This document shows, one piece after another, positions 51,507 to 62,854 of a DNA stretch of 64,000 nucleotides. Made by a program: the position numbers and the translations under genes. The notes under the pieces are model-generated. The model was not told the origin of the DNA. It searched no databases and worked only from the letters and a program-made list of their open reading frames with translations. Source of the DNA: Bathynomus jamesi (Eukaryota > Arthropoda > Malacostraca > Isopoda > Cirolanidae); assembly GCA_023014485.1 (NCBI GenBank), contig JAJOZX010012265.1, positions 44,339 through 108,338 of the forward strand. Direction: 5' to 3'. Numbering within the stretch: the stretch's first letter is position 1; each line of letters opens with the position of its first letter.

Positions 51507-53411
51507 GAACTCCTTTATTATATTTGGTTGGAGAAAATAATGTCAAATGAAGCATAATGAAGCATAATGAAGCATAATAGATTAGAGTTTTTCATTTAAG
51601 AAAAACGTTAATAAAAATTTTTACATTTCCGAAAATTGCTTTTATCTATGTTAAAAATCGAATTTTCAACATAAGTTTAAATGTACACTTAAAATATAGT
51701 AAAAATGATTAGAATTTACTATTTAATTTATATCATAATTCAATAGTGTAGAAACTTTCATAAAAAATCTATTAATTTTTACTATTTTAAGAAGAAGCCT
51801 TGAAATTCCGTCTAAAAGTAAAGACTGTGGAGGGTGGCTCTCTTTGAATAACTATAAGACGATTTTCAAATTTTTCGACAGAAACTCCTTTATTATATTG
51901 GGTTGTACAAAATAATGTCAAATGAAGCATAAAATCTCCAAAAAATTTTAGTCAATAAGGGAACGTAATAGATTACAATTTTTCATTTAAGGAAAACGAT
52001 ATTCAAAATTTTTACATTTCCGAAAGTTCCTTTTCTCTATGTTAAAAACCGAATTTTCAACATAAGCTTAAATGTACACATAAATATAGTAAAAATGATT
52101 AGAATTTACTATTTAATTTATATCATAATTCAGTAGTATAGAAACTTTCATAAAAAAATGTATTAATTTCGACTATTTTAAGAAGAAGCCTTGAAATTCC
52201 GTCAAAACGTAAAGACTGTGGAGGGTGGCTCTCTTTGAATAACTATAAGACGATTTTCAAATTTTTCGCCAGAAACTCCTTTATTGTATTGGGTTGTACA
52301 AAATAATGTCAAATGAAGCATAAAATCTCAAAAAAATTTTAGTCAATAAGGGAACGTAATAGATTACAATTTTTCATTTAAGGAAAACGATATTCAAATT
52401 TTTACATTTCCGAAAGTTCATTTTCTCTATGTTAAAAACCGAATTTTCAACATAAGCTTAAATGTACACATAAATATAGTAAAATTATTAGAATTTACTA
52501 TTTAATTTATATCATAATTCAGTAGTATAGAAACTTTCATAAAAAAATGTATTAATTTCGACTATTTTATGAAGAAGCCTTGAAATTCCGTCAAAACGTA
52601 AAGACTGTGGAGGGTGGCTCTCTTTGAATAACTATAAGACGATTTTCAAATTTTTCGCAAGAAATCCTTTATTGTATTGGGTTGTAGAAAATAATGTCAA
52701 ATGAAGCATAAAATCTCAAAAAAATTTTAGTCAATAAGGGAACGTATTAGATTACAGTTTTTCATTTAAGAAAAACGATATTCAAATTTTTTACTTTTCC
52801 GAAAGTTGCTTTTCTCTATGTTCAAACCGAATTTTCAAAATAAGCTTAAATGTACACTTAAAATATGGTAAAAATTATTGGAATTTACTATTTATTTATG
52901 TCATAATTGAATATTATTGAAACTTTAAAAAAAAAATCCGTTCATTTCGACTATTTTAACAAGAATTATTGAAATCCTGTCTAAAAATAAAGACTGGGAG
53001 TGTGGCTCTCTTTGAAATACTTTGAAACAATTTTCTAATGTTTGCAAGAAACTCCTTTATTTATTTGGTTGCAGAAAATAATGTCAAATGAAGCATATGA
53101 AGCACAATAGATTACAGTTTTTCATTTAAGAAAAACGATGTTCAATATTTTCAAATTTCCAAAAGTTGCTTTTCTCTATGTTAAACCCGGAATTTTCAGC
53201 ATAAGCTTAAATGTACACTTAAAATACAGTAAAAATAATTAGAATTTACTACTTAATTTCTATCATAATTGAAGAGTATAGAAACTTTCATAAAAAAAAT
53301 CCATTCATTTCGACCATTTTAACAAGAATTATTCAAATGTTGTCTAAAAATAAAGAGTGGGGAGTATGGCTCTCTTTCAATAACTTTAAACAATTTTTTA
53401 ATGTTTGGCAA
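51507..53411 (+). repeat. HOR 35: 5-monomer unit
   Basis: Monomers start at 51507, 51881, 52272, 52661 and 53048. The first two are clean. From about 52,390 on, single-base losses become frequent (gttcattttctc, gaaatcc, tttgcaag). Confidence 0.9.
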
Positions 53412-54611
53412 GAAACTCCTTTATTATATTTGGTTGGAGAAAATAATGTCAAATGAAGCATAATGAAGCATAATGAAGCATAATAGATTAGAGTTTTTCA
53501 TTTAAGAAAAACGTTAATAAAATTTTTACATTTCCGAAAATTGCTTTTATCTATGTTAAAATCGAATTTTCAACATAAGTTTAAATGTACACTTAAATAT
53601 ATAGTAAAAATGATTAGAATTTACTATTTACTTTATATCATAATTCAATAGTATAGAAACTTTCATAAAAAAATCTATTCATTTTGACTATTTTAAGAAG
53701 AAGCCTTGAAATTCCGTCTAAAAGTAAAGACTGTGGAGGGTGCTCTCTTTGAATAACTATAAGACGATTTTCAAATTTTTCGCCAGAAACTCCTTTATTT
53801 ATTGGGTTGTAGAAAATAATGTCAAATGAAGCGTAAAATCTCCAAAAAATTTTAGTCAATAAGGGAACGTAATAGATTACAATTTTTCATTTAAGGAAAA
53901 CGATATTCAAAATTTTTACATTTCCGAAAGTTCCTTTTCTCTATGTTAAAAACCGAATTTTCAACATAAACTTAAATGTACACATAAATATAGTAAAAAT
54001 GATTAGAATTTACTATTTAATTTATATCATAATTTTCCAAATAATCTTAAATGTACACTTAAAATATTGTAAAAATTATTGGAATTTACTATTTAATTCA
54101 TGTCATAATTGAATATCCTGAAACTTTTAAAAAAAAATCCGTTCATTTCGACTATTTTAACAAGAATTATTGAAATCCTATCTAAAAATAAAGACTGGGA
54201 GTGTGCTCTCTTTGAAATACTTTGAAACAATTTTCTAATGTTTGGCAAGAAACTCCTTTATTGTATTTGGTTCTAGAAAATAATGTCAAATGAAGCATAT
54301 GAAGCACAATAGATTACAGTTTTTTCATTTAAGAAAAACGATATTAAAAATTTTCAATTTCGAAAAGTTGCTTTTCTCTATGTTAAACACCGAATTTTCA
54401 GCATAAGCTTAAATGTACACTTAAAATACAGTAAAAATAATTAGAATTTACTACTTAATTTATCATAATTGAAGAGTATAGAAACTTTCATAAAAAAATC
54501 CATTCATTTTCGACCATTTTAACAAGAATTATTCAAATGTTGACTAAAAATAAAGAGTGGGGAGTATGGCTCTCTTTCATAACTTTAAAACAATTTTTTA
54601 ATGTTTGGCAA
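53412..54611 (+). repeat. HOR 36: 3-monomer unit
   Basis: Monomers start at 53412, 53786 and 54249. Short unit with scattered losses (gggtgctc, gaatatcctg, gaagcatatgaagc). Confidence 0.88.
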
Positions 54612-55810
54612 GAAACTCCTTTATTATATTTGGTTGGAGAAAATAATGTCAAATGAAGCATAATGAAGCATAATGAGCATAATAGATTAGAGTTTTTCAT
54701 TTAAGAAAAACGTTAATAAAAATTTTTACATTTCAGAAAATTGCTTTTATCTATGTTAAAAATCGAATTTTCAACATAAGTTTAAATGTACACTTAAAAT
54801 ATAGTAAAAATGATTAGAATTTACTATTTACTTTAATCATAATTCAATAGTATAGAAACTTTCATAAAAAAATCTATTCATTTTGACTATTTTAAGAAGA
54901 AGCCTTGAAATTCCGTCTAAAAGTAAAGACTGTGGAGGGTTGCTCTCTTTGAATAACTATAAGACGATTTTCAAATTTTTCGCCAGAAACTCCTTTATTA
55001 TATTGGGTTGTAGAAAATAATGTCAAATGAAGCGTAAAATCTCCAAAAAATTTTAGTCAATAAGGGAACGTAATAGATTACAATTTTTCATTTAAGGAAA
55101 ACGATATTCAAATTTTTACATTTCCGAAAGTTCCTTTTCTCTATGTTAAAACCGAATTTTCAACATAAACTTAAATGTACACATAAATATAGTAAAAATG
55201 ATTAGAATTTACTATTTAATTTATATCATAATTTTCCAATAATCTTAAATGTACACTTAAAATATTGTAAAAATTATTGGAATTTACTATTTAATTCATG
55301 TCATAATTGAATATCACTGAACTTTAAAAAAAAAATCCGTTCATTTCGACTATTTTAACAAGAATTATTGAAATCCTATCTAAAATAAAGACTGGGAGTG
55401 TGGCTCTCTTTGAAATACTTTGAAACAATTTTCTAATGTTTGGCAAGAAACTCCTTTATTGTATTTGGTTCTAGAAAATAATGTCAAATGAAGCATAATG
55501 AAGCACAATAGATTACAGTTTTTCATTTAAGAAAAACGATATAAAATTTTCACATTTCGAAAAGTTGCTTTTCTCTATGTTAAACACCGAATTTTCAGCA
55601 TAAGCTTAAATGTACACTTAAAATACAGTAAAAATAATTAGAATTTACTACTTAATTTATATCATAATTGAAGAGTATAGAAACTTTCATAAAAAAATCC
55701 ATTCATTTCGACCATTTTAACAAGAATTATTCAAATGTTGACTAAAAATAAAGAGTGGGGAGTATGGCTCTCTTTCAATAACTTTAAAACAATTTTTTAA
55801 TGTTTGGCAA
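54612..55810 (+). repeat. HOR 37: 3-monomer unit
   Basis: Monomers start at 54612, 54986 and 55447. Second unit of a short doublet, with scattered single-base losses. Confidence 0.88.
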
Positions 55811-57718
55811 GAAACTCCTTTATTATATTTGGTTGGAGAAAATAATGTCAAATGAAGCATAATGAAGCATAATGAAGCATAATAGATTAGAGTTTTTCAT
55901 TTAAGAAAAACGTTAATAAAAATTTTTACATTTCCGAAAATTGCTTTTATCTATGTTAAAAATCGAATTTCAACATAAGTTTAAATGTACACTTAAAATA
56001 TAGTAAAAATGATTAGAATTTACTATTTAATTTATATCATAATTCAATAGTGTAGAAACTTTCATAAAAAATCTATTAATTTTTACTATTTTAAGAAGAA
56101 GCCTTGAAATTCCGTCTAAAAGTAAAGACTGTGGAGGGTGGCTCTCTTTGAATAACTATAAGACGATTTTCAAATTTTCGACAGAAACTCCTTTATTATA
56201 TTGGGTTGTACAAAATAATGTCAAATGAAGCATAAATCTCCAAAAAATTTTAGTCAATAAGGGAACGTAATAGATTACAATTTTTCATTTAAGGAAAACG
56301 ATATTCAAAATTTTTACATTTCCGAAAGTTCCTTTTCTCTATGTTAAAAACCGAATTTTCAACATAAGCTTAAATGTACACATAAATATAGTAAAAATTA
56401 TTAGAATTTACTATTTAATTTATATCATAATTCAGTAGTATAGAAACTTTCATAAAAAAATGTATTAATTTCGACTATTTTAAGAAGAAGCCTTGAAATT
56501 CCGTCAAAACGTAAAGACTGTGGAGGGTGGCTCTCTTTGAATAACTATAAGACGATTTTCAAATTTTTCGCCAGAAACTCCTTTATTGTATTGGGTTGTA
56601 CAAAATAATGTCAAATGAAGCATAAAATCTCAAAAAAATTTTAGTCAATAAGGGAACGTAATAGATTACAATTTTTCATTTAAGGAAAACGATATTCAAA
56701 ATTTTTACATTTCCGAAAGTTCCTTTTCTCTATGTTAAAAACCGAATTTTCAACATAAGCTTAAATGTACACATAAATATAGTAAAAATTATTAGAATTT
56801 ACTATTTAATTTATATCATAATTCAGTAGTATAGAAACTTTCATAAAAAAATGTATTAATTTCGACTATTTTATGAAGAAGCCTTGAAATTCCGTCAAAA
56901 CGTAAAGACTGTGGAGGGTGGCTCTCTTTGATAACTATATAGACGATTTTCAAATTTTTCGCAAGAAACTCCTTTATTGTATTGGGTTGTAGAAAATAAT
57001 GTCAAATGAAGCATAAAATCTCAAAAAAATTTTAGTCAATAAGGGAACGTATTAGATTACAGTTTTTCATTTAAGAAAAACGATATTCAAATTTTTTACT
57101 TTTCCGAAAGTTGCTTTTCTCTATGTTTCAAACCGAATTTTCAAAATAAGCTTAAATGTACACTTAAAATATGGTAAAAATGATTGGAATTTACTATTTA
57201 ATTTATGTCATAATTGAATATTATTGAAACTTTAAAAAAAAAATCCGTTCATTTCGACTATTTTAACAAGAATTATTGAAATCCTGTCTAAAAATAAAGA
57301 CTGGGGAGTGTGGCTCTCTTTGAAATACTTTGAAACAATTTTCTAATGTTTGGCAAGAAACTCCTTTATTGTATTTGGTTGCAGAAAATAATGTCAAATG
57401 AAGCATAATGAAGCACAATAGATTACAGTTTTTCATTTAAGAAAAACGATATTCAAAATTTTCAAATTTCCAAAAGTTGCTTTTCTCTATGTTAAACCCG
57501 GAATTTTCAGCATAAGCTTAAATGTACACTTAAATACAGTAAAAATAATTAGAATTTACTACTTAATTTCTATCATAATTGAAGTATAGAAACTTTCATA
57601 AAAAATCCATTCATTTCGACCATTTTAACAAGAATTATTCAAATGTTGTCTAAAAATAAAGAGTGGGGAGTATGGCTCTCTTTCAATAACTTTAAAACAA
57701 TTTTTTAATGTTTGGCAA
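55811..57718 (+). repeat. HOR 38: 5-monomer unit
   Basis: Monomers start at 55811, 56184, 56574, 56965 and 57357. T2 carries aaaaattattag, a T3-type mark, showing exchange between the two similar monomers. Confidence 0.9.
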
Positions 57719-58923
57719 GAAACTCCTTTATTATATTTGGTTGGAGAAAATAATGTCAAATGAAGCATAATGAAGCATAATGAAGCATAATAGATTAGAG
57801 TTTTTCATTTAAGAAAAACGTTAATAAAAATTTTTACATTTCCGAAAATTGCTTTTATCTATGTTAAAAATCGAATTTTCAACATAAGTTTAAATGTACA
57901 CTTAAAATATAGTAAAAATGATTAGAATTTACTATTTACTTTATATCATAATTCAATAGTATAGAAACTTTCATAAAAAATCTATTATTTTGACTATTTT
58001 AAGAAGAAGCCTTGAAATTCCGTCTAAAAGTAAAGACTGTGGAGGGTGCTCTCTTTGAATAACTATAAGACGATTTTCAAATTTTTCGCCAGAAACTCCT
58101 TTATTATATTGGGTTGTAGAAAATAATGTCAAATGAAGCGTAAAATCTCCAAAAAATTTTAGTCAATAAGGGAACGTAATAGATTACAATTTTTCATTTA
58201 AGGAAAACGATATTCAAAATTTTTACATTTCCGAAAGTTCCTTTTCTCTATGTTAAAAACCGAATTTTCAACATAAACTTAAATGTACACATAAATATAG
58301 TAAAAATGATTAGAATTTACTATTTAATTTATATCATAATTTTCCAAATAATCTTAAATGTACACTTAAAATATTGTAAAAATTATTGGAATTTACTATT
58401 TAATTCATGTCATAATTGAATATCACTGAAACTTTAAAAAAAAATCCGTTCATTTCGACTATTTTAACAAGAATTATTGAAATCCTATCTAAAAATAAAG
58501 ACTGGGGAGTGTGGCTCTCTTTGAAATACTTTGAAACAATTTTCTAATGTTTGGCAAGAAACTCCTTTATTGTATTTGGTTCTAGAAAATAATGTCAAAT
58601 GAAGCATAATGAAGCACAATAGATTACAGTTTTTCATTTAAGAAAAACGATATTAAAAATTTTCACATTTCGAAAAGTTGCTTTTCTCTATGTTAAACAC
58701 CGAATTTTCAGCATAAGCTTAAATGTACACTTAAAATACAGTAAAAATAATTAGAATTTACTACTTAATTTATATCATAATTGAAGAGTATAGAAACTTT
58801 CATAAAAAAATCCATTCATTTCGACCATTTTAACAAGAATTATTCAAATGTTGACTAAAAATAAAGAGTGGGGAGTATGGCTCTCTTTCAATAACTTTAA
58901 AACAATTTTTTAATGTTTGGCAA
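57719..58923 (+). repeat. HOR 39: 3-monomer unit
   Basis: Monomers start at 57719, 58092 and 58558. Standard short unit; first of a doublet. Confidence 0.9.
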
Positions 58924-60126
58924 GAAACTCCTTTATTATATTTGGTTGGAGAAAATAATGTCAAATGAAGCATAATGAAGCATAATGAAGCATAATAGAT
59001 TAGAGTTTTTTTAAGAAAAACGTTAATAAAAATTTTACATTTCCGAAAATTGCTTTTATCTATGTTAAAAATCGAATTTTCAACATAAGTTTAAATGTAC
59101 ACTTAAAATATAGTAAAAATGATTAGAATTTACTATTTACTTTATATCATAATTCAATAGTATAGAAACTTTCATAAAAAAATCTATTCATTTTGACTAT
59201 TTTAAGAAGAAGCCTTGAAATTCCGTCTAAAAGTAAAGACTGTGGAGGGTTGCTCTCTTTGAATAACTATAAGACGATTTTCAAATTTTTCGCCAGAAAC
59301 TCCTTTATTATATTGGGTTGTAGAAAATAATGTCAAATGAAGCGTAAAATCTCCAAAAAATTTTAGTCAATAAGGGAACGTAATAGATTACAATTTTTCA
59401 TTTAAGGAAAACGATATTCAAAATTTTTACATTTCCGAAAGTTCCTTTTCTCTATGTTAAAAACCGAATTTTCAACATAAACTTAAATGTACACATAAAT
59501 ATAGTAAAAATGATTAGAATTTACTATTTAATTTATATCATAATTTTCCAAATAATCTTAAATGTACACTTAAAATATTGTAAAAATTATTGGAATTTAC
59601 TATTTAATTCATGTCATAATTGAATATCACTGAAACTTTAAAAAAAAATCCGTTCATTTCGACTATTTTAACAAGAATTATTGAAATCCTATCTAAAAAT
59701 AAAGACTGGGGAGTGTGGCTCTCTTTGAAATACTTTGAAACAATTTTCTAATGTTTGGCAAGAAACTCCTTTATTGTATTTGGTTCTAGAAAATAATGTC
59801 AAATGAAGCATAATGAAGCACAATAGATTACAGTTTTTCATTTAAGAAAAACGATATTAAAAATTTTCACATTTCGAAAAGTTGCTTTTCTCTATGTTAA
59901 ACACCGAATTTTCAGCATAAGCTTAAATGTACACTTAAAATACAGTAAAAATAATTAGAATTTACTACTTAATTTATATCATAATTGAAGAGTATAGAAA
60001 CTTTCATAAAAAATCCATTCATTTCGACCATTTTAACAAGAATTATTCAAATGTTGACTAAAAATAAAGAGTGGGGAGTATGGCTCTCTTTCAATAACTT
60101 TAAAACAATTTTTTAATGTTTGGCAA
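58924..60126 (+). repeat. HOR 40: 3-monomer unit
   Basis: Monomers start at 58924, 59296 and 59762. T1' has the same loss of cat before ttaagaaaaacg seen at 38,690, suggesting shared descent with the unit at 38607. Confidence 0.9.
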
Positions 60127-61646
60127 GAAACTCCTTTATTATATTTGGTTGGAGAAAATAATGTCAAATGAAGCATAATGAAGCATAATGAAGCATAATA
60201 GATTAGAGTTTTTCATTTAAGAAAAACGTTAATAAAAATTTTTACATTTCCGAAAATTGCTTTTATCTATGTTAAAAATCGAATTTTCAACATAAGTTTA
60301 AATGTACACTTAAAATATAGTAAAAATGATTAGAATTTACTATTTAATTTATATCATAATTCAATAGTGTAGAAACTTTCATAAAAAATCTATTAATTTT
60401 TACTATTTTAAGAAGAAGCCTTGAAATTCCGTCTAAAAGTAAAGACTGTGGAGGGTGGCTCTCTTTGAATAACTATAAGACGATTTTCAAATTTTTCGAC
60501 AGAAACTCCTTTATTATATTGGGTTGTACAAAATAATGTCAAATGAAGCATAAAATCTCCAAAAAATTTTAGTCAATAAGGGAACGTAATAGATTACAAT
60601 TTTTCATTTAAGGAAAACGATATTCAAAATTTTTACATTTCCGAAAGTTCCTTTTCTCTATGTTAAAAACCGAATTTTCAACATAAGCTTAAATGTACAC
60701 ATAAATATAGTAAAAATGATTAGAATTTACTATTTAATTTATATCATAATTCAGTAGTATAGAAACTTTCATAAAAAAATGTATTAATTTCGACTATTTT
60801 ATGAAGAAGCCTTGAAATTCCGTCAAAACGTAAAGACTGTGGAGGGTGGCTCTCTTTGAATAACTATAAGACGATTTTCAAATTTTTCGCAAAACTCCTT
60901 TATTGTATTGGGTTGTAGAAAATAATGTCAAATGAAGCATAAAATCTCAAAAAAATTTTAGTCAATAAGGGAACGTATTAGATTACAGTTTTTCATTTAA
61001 GAAAAACGATATTCAAATTTTTTACTTTTCCGAAAGTTGCTTTTCTCTATGTTTCAAACCGAATTTTCAAAATAAGCTTAAATGTACACTTAAAATATGG
61101 TAAAAATGATTGGAATTTACTATTTAATTTATGTCATAATTGAATATTATTGAAACTTTAAAAAAAAATCCGTTCATTTCGACTATTTTAACAAGAATTA
61201 TTGAAATCCTGTCTAAAAATAAAGACTGGGGAGTGTGGCTCTCTTTGAAATACTTTGAAACAATTTTCTAATGTTTGGCAAGAAACTCCTTTATTGTATT
61301 TGGTTGCAGAAAATAATGTCAAATGAAGCATAATGAAGCACAATAGATTACAGTTTTTCATTTAAGAAAAACGATATTCAAATTTTCAAATTTCCAAAAG
61401 TTGCTTTTCTCTATGTTAAACCCGGAATTTTCAGCATAAGCTTAAATGTACACTTAAAATACAGTAAAAATAATTAGAATTTACTACTTAATTTCTATCA
61501 TAATTGAAGAGTATAGAAACTTTCATAAAAAAATCCATTCATTTCGACCATTTTAACAAGAATTATTCAAATGTTGTCTAAAAATAAAGAGTGGGGAGTA
61601 TGGCTCTCTTTCAATAACTTTAAAACAATTTTTTAATGTTTGGCAA
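60127..61646 (+). repeat. HOR 41: 4-monomer unit with T2/T3 fusion
   Basis: Monomers start at 60127, 60502, about 60892 and 61282. The second starts as T2 (ctccaaaa, aaaaatgattag) but ends with the T3 mark ttttatgaagaag. The next anchor has lost bases (cgcaaaactcc). Confidence 0.88.
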
Positions 61647-62854
61647 GAAACTCCTTTATTATATTTGGTTGGAGAAAATAATGTCAAATGAAGCATAATG
61701 AAGCATAATGAAGCATAATAGATTAGAGTTTTTCATTTAAGAAAAACGTTAATAAAAATTTTACATTTCCGAAAATTGCTTTTATCTATGTTAAAAATCG
61801 AATTTTCAACATAAGTTTAAATGTACACTTAAAATATAGTAAAAATGATTAGAATTTACTATTTACTTTATATCATAATTCAATAGTATAGAAACTTTCA
61901 TAAAAAAATCTATTCATTTTGACTATTTTAAGAAGAAGCCTTGAAATTCCGTCTAAAAGTAAAGACTGTGGAGGGTTGCTCTCTTTGAATAACTATAAGA
62001 CGATTTTCAAATTTTTCGCCAGAAACTCCTTTATTATATTGGGTTGTAGAAAATAATGTCAAATGAAGCGTAAAATCTCCAAAAAATTTTAGTCAATAAG
62101 GGAACGTAATAGATTACAATTTTTCATTTAAGGAAAACGATATTCAAAATTTTTACATTTCCGAAAGTTCCTTTTCTCTATGTTAAAAACCGAATTTTCA
62201 ACATAAACTTAAATGTACACATAAATATAGTAAAAATGATTAGAATTTACTATTTAATTTATATCATAATTTTCCAAATAATCTTAAATGTACACTTAAA
62301 ATATTGTAAAAATTATTGGAATTTACTATTTAATTCATGTCATAATTGAATATCACTGAAACTTTAAAAAAAAAATCCGTTCATTTCGACTATTTTAACA
62401 AGAATTATTGAAATCCTATCTAAAAATAAAGACTGGGGAGTGTGGCTCTCTTTGAAATACTTTGAAACAATTTTCTAATGTTTGGCAAGAAACTCCTTTA
62501 TTGTATTTGGTTCTAGAAAATAATGTCAAATGAAGCATAATGAAGCACAATAGATTACAGTTTTTCATTTAAGAAAAACGATATTAAAAATTTTCACATT
62601 TCGAAAAGTTGCTTTTCTCTATGTTAAACACCGAATTTTCAGCATAAGCTTAAATGTACACTTAAAATACAGTAAAAATAATTAGAATTTACTACTTAAT
62701 TTATATCATAATTGAAGAGTATAGAAACTTTCATAAAAAAATCCATTCATTTCGACCATTTTAACAAGAATTATTCAAATGTTGACTAAAAATAAAGAGT
62801 GGGGAGTATGGCTCTCTTTCAATAACTTTAAAACAATTTTTTAATGTTTGGCAA
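61647..62854 (+). repeat. HOR 42: 3-monomer unit
   Basis: Monomers start at 61647, 62022 and 62489. Clean standard short unit. Confidence 0.91.
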
